This document shows positions 43,547 to 64,000 of a stretch of DNA of 64,000 bases, piece by piece. The notes below the pieces were generated by a model. The model searched no databases. It was not told the DNA's origin and saw only the letters and a program-made list of their open reading frames with translations. A program made the translations under genes and the position numbers. The stretch's first letter is position 1; each line of letters starts with the position of its first letter. The stretch lies in NCBI RefSeq assembly GCF_045679555.1, contig NC_092091.1, positions 73,122,787-73,186,786 of the forward strand, written 5' to 3'. The DNA is from Salvelinus alpinus. Its lineage: Eukaryota; Chordata; Actinopteri; Salmoniformes; Salmonidae.

Positions 43547-44055
43547 GAGTGTAGGAATGACCAGAAATACGGGCCGCAATTGCACCCTCTTTTTTATTTA
43601 TTTTATTTAACCTTTATTTAACCAGGTAGGCAAATTGAGAACACGTTCTCATTTACAATTGCGACCTGGCCAAGATAAAGCAAAGCAGTTCGACACATAC
43701 AACAACACATAGTTACACATGGAGTAAAACAAACATATAGTCAATAATACAGTGAAAAAAAAATAAGTCTATATACAATGTGAGCAAGTGAGGTGAGATA
43801 AGGGGGTGAAGGCAAACAAATATATGTATAAATAAATAAAATAAATAAATAAAAATATAAAAGGCCATGGAGGTGAAGTGAACACAACACAGCAAGTAAA
43901 ATAAAACTAAAAAAAAAACCCTGGAATGGTTGGTTTGCAGCGGAAGAAAGTGCAAAGTAGAGACAGAAAATAATGGGGTGCAAAGGAGCAAAATAAATTA
44001 ATAAAATAAATACAGTAGGTAAAGAGGTAGTTGTTTGGGCTAAATTGTAGATGGG

Positions 44056-47000
44056 TTATGTACAGGTGCAGTAATCTATGAGCTGCTCTGACAGCTGGTG
44101 CTTAAAGCTAGTGAGGGAGATAGGTGTTTCCAATTTCAGAGATTTTTGTAGTTCGTTCCAGTCATTGGCAGCAGAGAACTGGAAGGAGAGGCGTCCAAAG
44201 GAAGAATTGGTTTTGGGGGTGACTAGAGAGATATACCTGCTGGAGCGCGTGCTACAGATAGGTGCTGCTATGGTGACCAGCGAGCAGAGATAAGGGGGGA
44301 CTTTACCTAGCAGGGTCTTGTAGATGACCTGGAACCAGTGGGTTTGGCGACGAGTATGAAGCGAGGGCCAGCCAACGAGAGTGTACAGGTCGCAGTGGTG
44401 GGTAGTATATGGGGCTTTGGTGACAAAACGGATGGCACTGTGATAGACTGCATCCAATTTATTGAGTAGGGTTTTGGAGGCTATTTTGTAAATGACATCA
44501 CCGAAGTCGAGGATTGGTAGGATGGTCAGTTTTACAAGGGTATGTTTGGCAGCATGAGTAAAGGATGCTTTGTTGCGGAATAGGAAGCCAATTCTAGATT
44601 TGACTTTGGATTGGAGATGTTTGATGTGAGTCTGGAAGGAGAGTTTACAGTCTAACCAGACACCTAGGTATTTGTAGTTGTCCACATATTCTAAGTCAGA
44701 ACCGTCCAAAGTAGTGATGTTGGACAGGCGGGCAGGGGCAGGCAGCGATCGGTTGAAGAGCATGCATTTGGTTTTACTTGTATTTAAGAGCAGTTGGAGG
44801 CCACGGAAGGAGAGTTGTATGGCATTGAAGCTCGCCTGGAGAGTTGTTAACACAGTGTCAAAAGAAGGGCCAGAAGTATACAGAATAGTGTCGTCTGCGT
44901 AGAGGTGGATCAGAGAATCACCAGCAGCAAGAGCGACATCATTGATGTATACAGAGAAGAGAGTCGGTCCAAGAATTGAACCCTGTGGCACCCCCATAGA
45001 GACTGCCAGAGGCCCGGACAACAGACCCTCCGATTTGACACACTGAACTCGATCAGAGAAGTAGTTGGTGAACCAGGCGAGGCAATCATTAGAGAAACCA
45101 AGGCTGTCGAGTCTGCCAATGAGGATGTGGTGATTGACAGAGTCAAAAGCCTTGGCCAGGTCAATGAATACGGCTGCACAGTATTGTTTCCTATCGATGG
45201 CGGTTACGATGTCGTTTATGACCTTGAGCGTGGCTGAGGTGCACCCATGACCAGCTCTGAAACCAGATTGCATAGCGGAGAAGGTGTGGTGGGATTCGAA
45301 ATGGTCGGTAATCTGTTTGTTGACTTGGCTTTCGAAGACCTTAGAAAGGCAGGGTAGGATAGATATAGGTCTGTAGCAGTTAGGGTCAAGGGTGTCCCCC
45401 CCTTTGAAGAGGGGGATAACCGCAGCTGCTTTCCAATCTTTGGGGATCTCGGACGACACGAAAGAGAGGTTGAAGAGGCTAGTAATAGGGGTGGCAACAA
45501 TTTCAGCAGATAGTTTTAGAAAGAAAGGGTCCAGATTATCTAGCCCGGCTGATTTGTAAGGGTCCAGATTTTGCAGCTCATTTAGGACATCAGCTGACTG
45601 TATTTGGGAGAAAGAGAAATGGGGGAAGCTTGGGCGAGTAGCAGAGGGGAGGGCAGTGCTGTTGTCCGGGGTAGGGGCAGCCAGATGGAAAGCATGGCCA
45701 GCGGTGGAAAAATGCTTATTGAAATTCTCAATTATAGTGGATTTGTCGGTGGTGACAGTGTTTCCTATCTTCAGAGCGGTTGGAAGCTGGGAGGAGGTGT
45801 TCTTATTCTCCATGGACTTTACGGTGTCCCAGAACTTTTTTGAATTTGTGTTGCAGGAAGCAAATTTCTGCTTGAAAAAGCTAGCCTTGGCTGTTCTAAC
45901 TGCCTGTGTATATTGGTTTCTGGCTTCCCTGAAAAGTTGCATATCACGGGGGCTGTTCGATGCTAATGCAGAACGCCATAGGATGTTTTTCTGTTGGTTA
46001 AGGGCAGTCAGGTCAGGAGAGAACCAAGGGCTATATCTGTTCCTGGTTCTAAATTTCTTGAATGGGGCATGCTTATTCAAGATGGTGAGGAAGGCATTTT
46101 TAAAAAATGACCAGGCATCCTCTACTGACGGGATGAGATCGATATCCTTCCAGGATACCCCGGCCAGGTCGATTAGAAAGGCCTGCTCGCTGAAGTGTTT
46201 CAGGGAGCGTTTGACAGTGATGAGTGGAGGTCGTTTGACCGCTGACCCATTACGGATACAGGCAATGAGGCAGTGATCGCTGAGATCTTGGTTGAAAACA
46301 GCAGAGGTGTATTTGGAGGGCAAGTTTGTTAGGATGATATCTATGAGGGTACCCGAGTTTACGGAATTGGGGTGGTACCTGGTAGGTTCATTGATAATTT
46401 GTGTGAGATTGAGGGCATCAAGCTTAGATTGTAGGGTGGCTGGGGTTTTGAGCATGTTCAAATTTAGGTCGCCTAGCAGCACGAACTCTGAAGATAGATG
46501 GGGGGCAATCAGTTCACATATAGTGTCCAGAGCACAGCTGGGGGCAGAGGGTGGTCTATAGCAGGCGGCAACGGTGAGAGACTTGTTTTTAGAGAGGTGG
46601 ATTTTTAAAAGTAGAAGTTCAAATTGTTTGGGAACAGACCTGGATAGTAAGACAGAACTCTGCAGGCAGTCTTTGCAGTAGATTGCAACACCGCCCCCTT
46701 TGGCCGTTCTATCTTGTCTGAAAATCTTGTAATTGGGGATGAAAATATCTGAGTTTTTGGTGGTCTTTCTAAGCCAGGATTCAGACACGGCTAAAACATC
46801 CGGGTTGGCAGAGTGTGCTAAAGCAGTGAACAAAACAAACTTAGGGAGGAGGCTTCTAATGTTAACATGCATGAAGCCAAGGCTATTACGGTTACAGAAG
46901 TCATCAAAAGAGAGCGCCTGGGGAATAGGAGTGGAGCCAGGTACTGCAGGGCCTGGATTCACCTCTACATCACCAGAGGAACAGAGGAGGAGTAGGATAA

Positions 47001-47445
47001 GGGTACGGCTAAAAGCTATGAGAATTGGTCGCCTAGAGCTACTGGAGCAGAGAGTAAGAGGAGGTTTCTGGGGGCGATAAAATAGTTTAAAGGAATAATG
47101 TACAGACAAAGGTATGGTAGGATGTGAATACAGTGGAGGTAGACCTAGGTATTGAGTGATGATGAGAGAGATATTGTCTCTAGAAACATCATTGAAACCA
47201 GGTGATGTCATCGCATATGTGGGTGGTGGAACTGAGAGGTTGGATATGGTATAGTGAACAGGGCTAGAATCTCTACAGTGAAATAAGCCAATAAACATTA
47301 ACCAGAACAGCAATGGACAAGGCATATTTACATTAAGGAGAGGCATGCTTAATCGGGTGATCAATAAGGGTCCAGTGAGTAGAGGTTGGTTGGGGTCGTG
47401 GCGATCCAGACAGCTGGCCGGGTATGTGGCTCTCGGTAGCAGCAT
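44056..47445 (-). CDS. L2-type LINE protein (2A-like motif, endonuclease, reverse transcriptase), frame intact
   Basis: 1,129 codons without a stop. Order: a poorly conserved N-terminus (1-150) ending in a hydrophobic stretch LILLLLCSSG; the 2A-like motif GDVEVNPGP at 158-166; an APE endonuclease at about 188-400 (HVNIRSLLPK with Asn195, SESW with Glu222, GDLNLN 325-330, SDH 389-391); a reverse transcriptase at about 620-900 (PYKSAGLDNL, YRPISILP, FIDLAKAFDSV, GVPQGSILGP, YADD 849-852); and a C-terminal segment ending in LSEQLIDYCTCT. All the usual catalytic residues are present. The product would reverse-transcribe its own RNA at a nicked target. The upstream start is the first Met of the frame and is not certain. 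Confidence 0.88.
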   Translation of the reverse strand: MLLPRATYPASCLDRHDPNQPLLTGPLLITRLSMPLLNVNMPCPLLFWLMFIGLFHCRDSSPVHYTISNLSVPPPTYAMTSPGFNDVSRDNISLIITQYLGLPPLYSHPTIPLSVHYSFKLFYRPQKPPLTLCSSSSRRPILIAFSRTLILLLLCSSGDVEVNPGPAVPGSTPIPQALSFDDFCNRNSLGFMHVNIRSLLPKFVLFTALAHSANPDVLAVSESWLRKTTKNSDIFIPNYKIFRQDRTAKGGGVAIYCKDCLQSSVLLSRSVPKQFELLLLKIHLSKNKSLTVAACYRPPSAPSCALDTICELIAPHLSSEFVLLGDLNLNMLKTPATLQSKLDALNLTQIINEPTRYHPNSVNSGTLIDIILTNLPSKYTSAVFNQDLSDHCLIACIRNGSAVKRPPLITVKRSLKHFSEQAFLIDLAGVSWKDIDLIPSVEDAWSFFKNAFLTILNKHAPFKKFRTRNRYSPWFSPDLTALNQQKNILWRSALASNSPRDMQLFREARNQYTQAVRTAKASFFKQKFASCNTNSKKFWDTVKSMENKNTSSQLPTALKIGNTVTTDKSTIIENFNKHFSTAGHAFHLAAPTPDNSTALPSATRPSFPHFSFSQIQSADVLNELQNLDPYKSAGLDNLDPFFLKLSAEIVATPITSLFNLSFVSSEIPKDWKAAAVIPLFKGGDTLDPNCYRPISILPCLSKVFESQVNKQITDHFESHHTFSAMQSGFRAGHGCTSATLKVINDIVTAIDRKQYCAAVFIDLAKAFDSVNHHILIGRLDSLGFSNDCLAWFTNYFSDRVQCVKSEGLLSGPLAVSMGVPQGSILGPTLFSVYINDVALAAGDSLIHLYADDTILYTSGPSFDTVLTTLQASFNAIQLSFRGLQLLLNTSKTKCMLFNRSLPAPARLSNITTLDGSDLEYVDNYKYLGVWLDCKLSFQTHIKHLQSKVKSRIGFLFRNKASFTHAAKHTLVKLTILPILDFGDVIYKIASKTLLNKLDAVYHSAIRFVTKAPYTTHHCDLYTLVGWPSLHTRRQTHWFQVIYKTLLGKVPPYLCSLVTIAAPICSTRSSRYISLVTPKTNSSFGRLSFQFSAANDWNELQKSLKLETPISLTSFKHQLSEQLIDYCTCT
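46948..46974 (-). other. 2A-like ribosome-skipping motif in the L2 frame
   Basis: Codons for GDVEVNPGP fit the canonical D-V/I-E-x-N-P-G-P signature, in which the last Gly-Pro bond is not formed. A Leu-rich stretch lies just upstream, as is usual for active 2As. 2A-like sequences have been reported at the N-terminus of some APE-type non-LTR retrotransposons. Whether this one works is not shown by sequence. Confidence 0.75.
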
Positions 47446-48420
47446 GGGATGGAGGTCTGTTTGTAGATACCTCGTGCGTTTCCGTCGGTAAGTTAGTGGG
47501 GTTCCGTGTAGTGGGGTTCCGTGTGGAAGAGGGGATCAATCCAAATTGGCAGAATAGATATAGTGACCCAAGGAGAAAAAATAAATAAATAAAAAATAAA
47601 AATAAAAATAAATAATAGTTGTCCGGTATGCTTATTCAGGTAGCAGCCGATAAGACAGCTAACGATTAGCGGGCCTCAGGTGAGCGTTCAGGTAACGTCG
47701 GGACGGAGGTGCCAGTTGGATAAATCCCTCGGGCAGATAACGTCGGCAGTCAGACGTGAAGGCCCGGTGGGGTTCCGTATCTGCAGCAGCAACAAAAGAA
47801 ACGTGTCCGGATGGTGATGGAACTCCTCAGCTGGCTAGCTCCAGGATGATTTGAGTATGCTCCGGGGTCGACGTAAGCCAATCGTCACACGGTTTGCAGC
47901 TAGCTAGCTGCGAAGTCAAGGTGCAAGTGACCAGAGCCTGCGGCTGGAATCCGGGGAAACTGAGAGAGAAGAAAAGTCCCGGAATGCTCCGGTCCGAGTC
48001 GCGTTGCACAAAAGTGCCGGTAGATTATCGAGCTAGAGGAATAGCTGATGACCACAACACGAGGGCAGCTGAAAACCAACGCTAGCCAGCAAACCGGCTA
48101 ATTTCGGGGCAGCTACAGATTAGCTTCTGGCTAGCTATCGGAGTAGCTACTGGTTAGCTTTCAGGCTAGCTTCTGAATTAGCCCCTGGCTGGCTTCCACG
48201 ATGGATTTTCAGTTTGAGGTAAATATTACTTTTTAGTAATTGGTGAAGCGGGTTGCAGGAAAGCTTTTGCAGGAAAGCTTTTGTAGTTGAGTTCTTGGAT
48301 AATAAAATAAATAAAAGATAAGTGAAGAGAGGTGTAAATATATATACAGGACACAAACAATACGGAACAGAAAAAGACGTCTGAACTGCTAAGCAACCTT
48401 GGGGGAGTGGTTGTCAGCCT

Positions 48421-49328
48421 ACCCATTTTGCATAATCTTTGGATGCATACAAATAATTAAATACATAAAACATTTATAAAAAATGAATACATTGTCGGAT
48501 GCATTTGCTGCGATAATAAGGGATTTAGATGATACGATATAGGATTTTTAATTTATAATTTCCTTGTAAAATAACAATTTATACGCATGAGTCCTCCAAA
48601 TCAGTTTAATCGTCAATTTGACCGTTATTTATAATAGTGATAACGCAATTATTTATATTTTGCAAGTATGATTACCTTTTGAATCAGACATCATGTTCTG
48701 ACTTGAACTTGTTCAGCACATTTAGTTGGATCACACTGGTGTCAGGGTCTTGTAGTTGCTTACAACGACCACTAGATGGTAGTGTAGCCTCATTCTTTAA
48801 ACCCTTGCTCAGTTAGAAATCAATCTGACCCCAGTGGTGGGAACTCTTATCCGCAGAGGACCTGCTGGGGAACTTTTGTTACCGCCAGGCAATCACTCAC
48901 CTCATTCAACCAATTACAGTCCTGGTGGAAGGCTATGACTACTTGTGCTGACTGTGTACCTAGACAACCGTGTTTGAGGGTTGAATAACCTCTGGGCTAT
49001 GTGGTTGTCTTTGAATCTGGGACGTGTCTTTCCATGTTGATGATACTGTTCGTTGGTCTGACTCTATGCTTAAGGGCCTGAAATAGTCAAACGGTGGTTC
49101 AAAGAGAAGGAGTCAATGTTGAACTAATGTTTTACTAACGTTGAATTTCCGTCTCTCTATGACTCAAGTCTCTGCACACAGAGAAGCCATTCAGATGTCA
49201 TGTCCAGACAGACTGACTGTAAAACCACCAGTCTGTGTGGCCGCCCAGCAGAGAACTGGCTGGGGGAGAGGGATCAGAGCCAGGTGGGATACATTTGGGA
49301 CGTGAGGTCACTGGGAGGTGTGTGTGTT

Positions 49329-49363
<35 letters not shown>

Positions 49364-49764
49364 GTGCATGCTTGTGTGTGTATCTGTGTATGTGCGTTAG
49401 AGCCATAGAATGTCTTATAATAATATTATGTCAACTTTAAGACAACCTTCATGCCAGCCATGTTTTTCTTCATGTTGACACATACCATGTCTTCATCACT
49501 GATAATTCCTGTTGTCACAACAATAAACGTCTCATGCGCTTGTCATGCATTTGTAATCAGGCCATCTACACAGACAGAGCTATTATGGTTATGTCCCAAA
49601 TGGCACCTTATTCCCTATGGGCCCCGGTCAAAAGTGGTGCCCTATATAAGGAATAGGGTTCCATTTAAGACGCAACCCATGACTCCCAGGTCCTCTCAAC
49701 CATGTGGCAGGAACATACTGTATATGTGATTCCTAACCATCAAGGGAAACCACCCGGTGATCAT
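48421..49764. other. Intergenic, mostly unique
   Basis: Contains interrupted (GT)n at 49,318-49,388 and a short MITE at about 49,588-49,680 (TGTCCCAAATGGCACCTTAT ... AGGAATAGGGTTCCATTTAA; ends are inverted repeats). No gene signal. Confidence 0.5.
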
Positions 49765-49975
49765 TTTAACCCCGGCTCAAGGTTAAAGCTTCAGTGAACA
49801 TGTTAAACCCTGGGTCAAGGTTAAAGCTTCAGTGAACATGTTAAACCCTGGGTCAAGGTTAAAGTTTCAGTGAACATGTTAACCCCGGGTCAAGGTTAAG
49901 GCTTCAGTGAACATGTTAAACCCTGGGTCAAGGTTAAAGCTTCAGTGAACATGTTAAACCCTGGGTCAAGGCAGT
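49765..49975. repeat. 38-bp tandem repeat, about 5.5 copies
   Basis: Unit AACCCTGGGTCAAGGTTAAA followed by GCTTCAGTGAACATGTTA, with CCCGGGTC and AAGTTTC variants. Confidence 0.93.
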
Positions 49976-50100
49976 GGTGTGTTGTCATGGCTGCCAAGGG
50001 AAGCACCAAAAACTGACCAAGAAAAAAAACATAATATCATTTATTTTTCGTCTCTGTGTTTCATCATTTTCCTTTGATTCACAAGAGGCTGAACGTATCT

Positions 50101-50331
50101 CCAGAGTGGCACAGCGGACTGAGGCACTGCATCGCAGTGCTAGAGGCGTCACTACAGACACTGGTTCGATTCCAGGCTTTTTCACAACCGGCTGTGATTG
50201 GGAGTCCTATAGAGCGGCACACAATTGGCCCAGCGAAGTCTGGGTTAGGGTTTGGCCGGGGTAGGCCGTCATTGTAAATAAGAATTTGTTCTTAACTGAC
50301 TTGCCTAGTTAAATAAAGGTTAAAAAAATAA
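50101..50331 (+). mobile_element. tRNA-derived SINE (salmonid HpaI-like), full length
   Basis: CCAGAGTGGCACAGCGGACT head, GGTTCGATTCC B box at about 50,162, then GTAGGCCGTCATTGTAAATA and TAGTTAAATAAAGGTTAAAA at the 3' end with an A-rich tail. Confidence 0.85.
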
Positions 50332-51752
50332 TTTCAAAAAATCTCACAGGAGAATCCATCTGAGCAAGCAAAACAGCTGTTCACTATCTGATGCTGTCTC
50401 TCATAAAGAGTATGAGATTGTTGCCACCTGTAGCCCTGAAGGCAAGGGAAGCCAGCAAGCATTTGGCCTCCCTTGATAAAAAAGTATAAAATAATAGCAA
50501 ATCAGCGTTGAGCTCACCTGAGCTCAGCTGTGAATGGTCCTGGTACACAAAAAAAAGTGCAAAGGAAAGCCAGTTTGGATTTGGCTTCACTCCCATCACA
50601 TCACAATACGTCATTGACAGAAACAATTTGAATGGTTGCTCCTCGTAGGGTTGTTGTCCTCCGGTGGCTTGCTAGCTAGCTAGCTAAAATGGTCCCTTTC
50701 CTAAATTAGCCATGGACGGAGATGGGGATTTGGACTTGTGGTTTTACTTAATTCTCCTTAATGGCCAATGATTATATTGGCGATTCTGATAACTAATATA
50801 CTAACTCATCAACTCTGACGATGTAGCTCGTAGTTGTTCTTTGTAGCATGGCCATCTAGGGATTTGGTTGCTGTTGGCCAATCAGGAGAGACATCTGTAA
50901 CTGCAATGACTGGGCCACGTTCAGTTGCCAAACGTTGTCGAACGTTGCAGATAGAAATTCCATTAATGGAGCCAAAGTGTTTCCTATGGCGACATGTCGG
51001 AGAGGCGTGTTTGTTATACATTAAATGTTTCTATCTGAACCTACCAAAACGTTTTGTCTGACTTTGTCTGACGTGCCCCTGGAGAGGGGGAACCTGTTCA
51101 GGATGGTTCAACAGTACAGAACAATCAGATATAAATTGTGTTGAAAAGATACGACTGTGTGACATGTAGAATATGCAATCATTTCTGAACATTTTATCTC
51201 ACTGATCACACCTCAGCAGGGTTGGGGTCAATTTTATTTCAGTCAATTCTGAAAATAAACCAAATTATAATTCCACATTTTGCTCACTGACAAGCATTAA
51301 AGAGAATTAGAATTTCAGCGTACTCTCAGAATTACCTGGAATGATAATGGAAAGGACCCCAACCCTGCACCTCAGGTTTCACAACACGGCATAACGTTAC
51401 AACTAGAGGAATTCTGGTGTTGCTGTATTACCATGTCTCTCCCACACACCTTTACTCTGTCATCCTCTCCTCTCTCTCCCTCTCTCCACCCGTTTATCAA
51501 TTTGGGAACCCTCCTCCACACCATTCTCAAAGGATTTGTCTGGAACATGTCCCTGGTGCTGACTCTAGGTCAGCTCTTACCGGGGCGGGCTCAGAGATGT
51601 TTGGTTTCCAAGAAGAGACACACACATACTTGGACGCATAGATACACGCACACACACGTAGATGCATGCATGCACACCTAGATAGATGCACAAACGCACA
51701 CACAAACACACACTCACATACTGTAGATACCAATGCATGCACGCACGCACGC
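50332..51752. other. Intergenic, no gene recognised
   Basis: Unique-looking DNA, AT-rich in parts, with a GCTAGCTAGCTAGCTA run at about 50,672. It becomes CA-rich from 51,615. Confidence 0.5.
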
Positions 51753-51758
51753 ACCCAT

Positions 51759-51946
<188 letters not shown>

Positions 51947-52244
51947 GGTAACACGTGTGTGTGTGAGTTGGAAGCTCTATTTTATCTCTGGTTTCACAGA
52001 AACCCTTCAGAAGAGAATGTGGAAAGCTCTTGTTGTCCACGTGACGGAGGGTTGTTGTTGAGAAGGAATGAATGTGCCGCCGTGTGCTGTATAATATCTG
52101 CACATTATCTAGATTTAGAGTACAGCGTATGTGGGTGTTCACGCAAGTTTGTACATGTCACTTCTGTTCTTGCACTGTATGTGTGGCTAATCCCTGTGTG
52201 TACAGTACATGTGTGTGCTCCTGTGAAGGCGTAGTGTGTGGCAC

Positions 52245-52318
52245 GATCCCAAATGGCATCCTATTCCCTATTTAGTGCGCTACTTTTGACCAGGGCCCAT
52301 AGGGGTGCCATAAGGGAT
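52245..52318. mobile_element. Short MITE (CCCAAATGGCA family)
   Basis: CCCAAATGGCATCCTATTCC ... GCGCTACTTTTGACCAGGGC ... GGTGCCATAAGGGAT. The same family is at 28,590, 49,588 and 62,728. Confidence 0.65.
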
Positions 52319-52523
52319 GCACCATATGTGTATGTAACATTTCTTCCACTCCTGTTGCCTTATTAATACAATAATAATAAATGAATACACTTTTCTTTTA
52401 CACTGCATTGATCCAACATATCAAATGCCTGTGTGCACCAAATGTGTGTAGAATCAATATGTTCATACAGCATTTGAGGATGTGCGTGTGTCTCTGAGAA
52501 TGTGTACATCAAACACATACAGT

Positions 52524-52526
<3 letters not shown>

Positions 52527-52566
<40 letters not shown>

Positions 52567-52582
52567 CAGCCCAGTGAGAGCC

Positions 52583-52636
<54 letters not shown>
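52527..52636. repeat. Split (GT)n microsatellite
   Basis: Two GT runs separated by GAGCAGCCCAGTGAGAGCCC. The sequence 52,319-52,526 is unique and non-coding. Confidence 0.95.
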
Positions 52637-52638
<2 letters not shown>

Positions 52639-52899
52639 TGGGAAAAAGCGCCAACCCCACCCGCCTCAAGCCCACAGATGGCCCCTGCTGGCTTGAACGG
52701 CATGTGAGAGGAACGCTAGGGGGGTCCGAGACCCTGTGACAGTCCACCCCCTCCAGCTGTGGCCACAACAGACCCTTTGTCCACCCCTGCCATATGAACC
52801 AGTTATGTAAGACAGACTGTGAGTGAGATCACCATCTATGTACCAAGCAAGCCACCGCCTGCTGCCTGTCCACCTCTCTCCGGACCTCTCTCACTCTCT

Positions 52900-53080
52900 G
52901 GGAGAGAGAGAAAGCGAGAGAAGCAGGGAGATAGAGAGAGAGGAAGGGAGCGAAAGAGAGAGAGAGAGGAAGGGAGAGAGAAATAGACAGAGAGAGGGAG
53001 AGAGAGAGTAGAAGAAGAAGGGAGAGAGAAATAGACAGAGAGAGTGAGAGAGAGAGAGAAGAAGGGAGAGAGAGAGGTAA
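52900..53080. repeat. GA-rich tract
   Basis: (GAGA) with AAGGGAGAGAGAAATAGACAG repeats (about 2 copies at 52,970-53,040). Confidence 0.9.
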
Positions 53081-63800
<10,720 letters not shown>

Positions 63801-63939
63801 CTGCAACCCACACACAACACACACACATAGAGGGACAGGTTAAAATAGCCAAAAACAACTCACACACACACACACAGAACATATACACACACAGACGCAC
63901 ACAGAACAGACACACGTACGCACGCACACACGAATGAGT

Positions 63940-63942
63940 GTA

Positions 63943-64000
<58 letters not shown>
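63940..64000. repeat. (AC)n microsatellite at the window edge
   Basis: CA-rich from about 63,820 and pure AC from about 63,944, running off the window. Intron upstream of the first visible stard8-like exon. Confidence 0.9.

Larger units (their letters stand above)
43590..48420 (-). mobile_element. L2-type LINE, apparently near full length
   Basis: 3' end at about 43,590 (AACCTTTATTTAACC type tail on plus), 3' UTR to 44,055, one long coding frame 44,056-47,445, and 5' leader to about 48,420 (GCTAGC-rich sequence, left edge uncertain). No other element interrupts it. It lies between the Ig receptor and the stard8-like gene, same strand as both. Confidence 0.8.

Noticed and set aside
45604-47080. 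Plus-strand frames of 79-206 codons
   Set aside because: Antisense shadows of the L2 coding frame at 44,056-47,445.
50101-50200. tRNA-like head with a B box (also at 22,500 and 43,546)
   Set aside because: Belongs to tRNA-derived SINEs: followed by the SINE body and tail, with no acceptor or anticodon stems forming a functional tRNA.

Overview
The window looks like a teleost nuclear genome segment, most likely a salmonid. The reasons are tRNA-derived SINEs of the salmonid type, Tc1-like and palindromic MITE families, L2-type LINEs, solo LTRs with 5-bp target duplications, very long (CA/GT)n and (GA/CT)n tracts, and many kilobase-scale minisatellites. All three recognisable protein-coding genes lie on the minus strand and are split by introns.

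Reading leftward on the minus strand, the first gene is a DLC-family RhoGAP/START gene (63,800 to 55,355, best match stard8; the 5' exons are beyond the right edge). Next is a small gene for a membrane receptor with two V-set Ig domains (41,117 to 36,152; four exons, all joined in phase 1, 358 residues). Last is the 5' part of dtx4, a Deltex E3 ubiquitin ligase (exon 1 at 29,650-29,443, exon 2 at 9,744-8,718, intron 1 of 19.7 kb; RING and C-terminal exons not seen). Two intact plus-strand tRNA genes, Thr(TGT) and Lys(TTT), lie 0.7 kb apart upstream of dtx4.

Region by region: 1-8.7 kb holds MITEs, a 37-bp minisatellite and a 3.7-kb array of a 16-bp unit, the last about 400 bp past dtx4 exon 2. 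Intron 1 of dtx4 (9.7-29.4 kb) is mostly tandem repeats (26-, 38-, 36-, 27-, 70- and 23-bp units) and transposons. These include a three-deep nest (LINE, hAT, solo LTR) at 15.7-17.6 kb and a LINE with an 827-codon endonuclease/reverse transcriptase frame at 19.8-22.3 kb. 29.7-36 kb has the dtx4 upstream region, a TTAA-flanked palindromic MITE, the tRNAs and a hAT transposase fragment. 36-41 kb is the Ig receptor, whose second intron carries a palindromic MITE fused to an internally deleted L2 LINE. 41.4-48.4 kb is LINE-dominated and contains an L2-type element with an uninterrupted 1,129-codon frame that carries a 2A-like motif (GDVEVNPGP) upstream of its endonuclease. 48.4-55.3 kb is intergenic, with microsatellites and SINE/MITE copies. 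55.3-63.8 kb is the stard8-like gene with repeat-filled introns.

Most of the long open frames in this window are products of stop-free tandem repeats and are not genes. I see no evidence for a new multi-gene system. The observations most worth following are the 2A-like motif in the apparently whole L2 frame, the unnamed two-V-domain receptor, the roughly 55-fold array of acceptor-like motifs in the sense strand of dtx4 intron 1, and the repeat tracts lying very close to stard8 splice sites.
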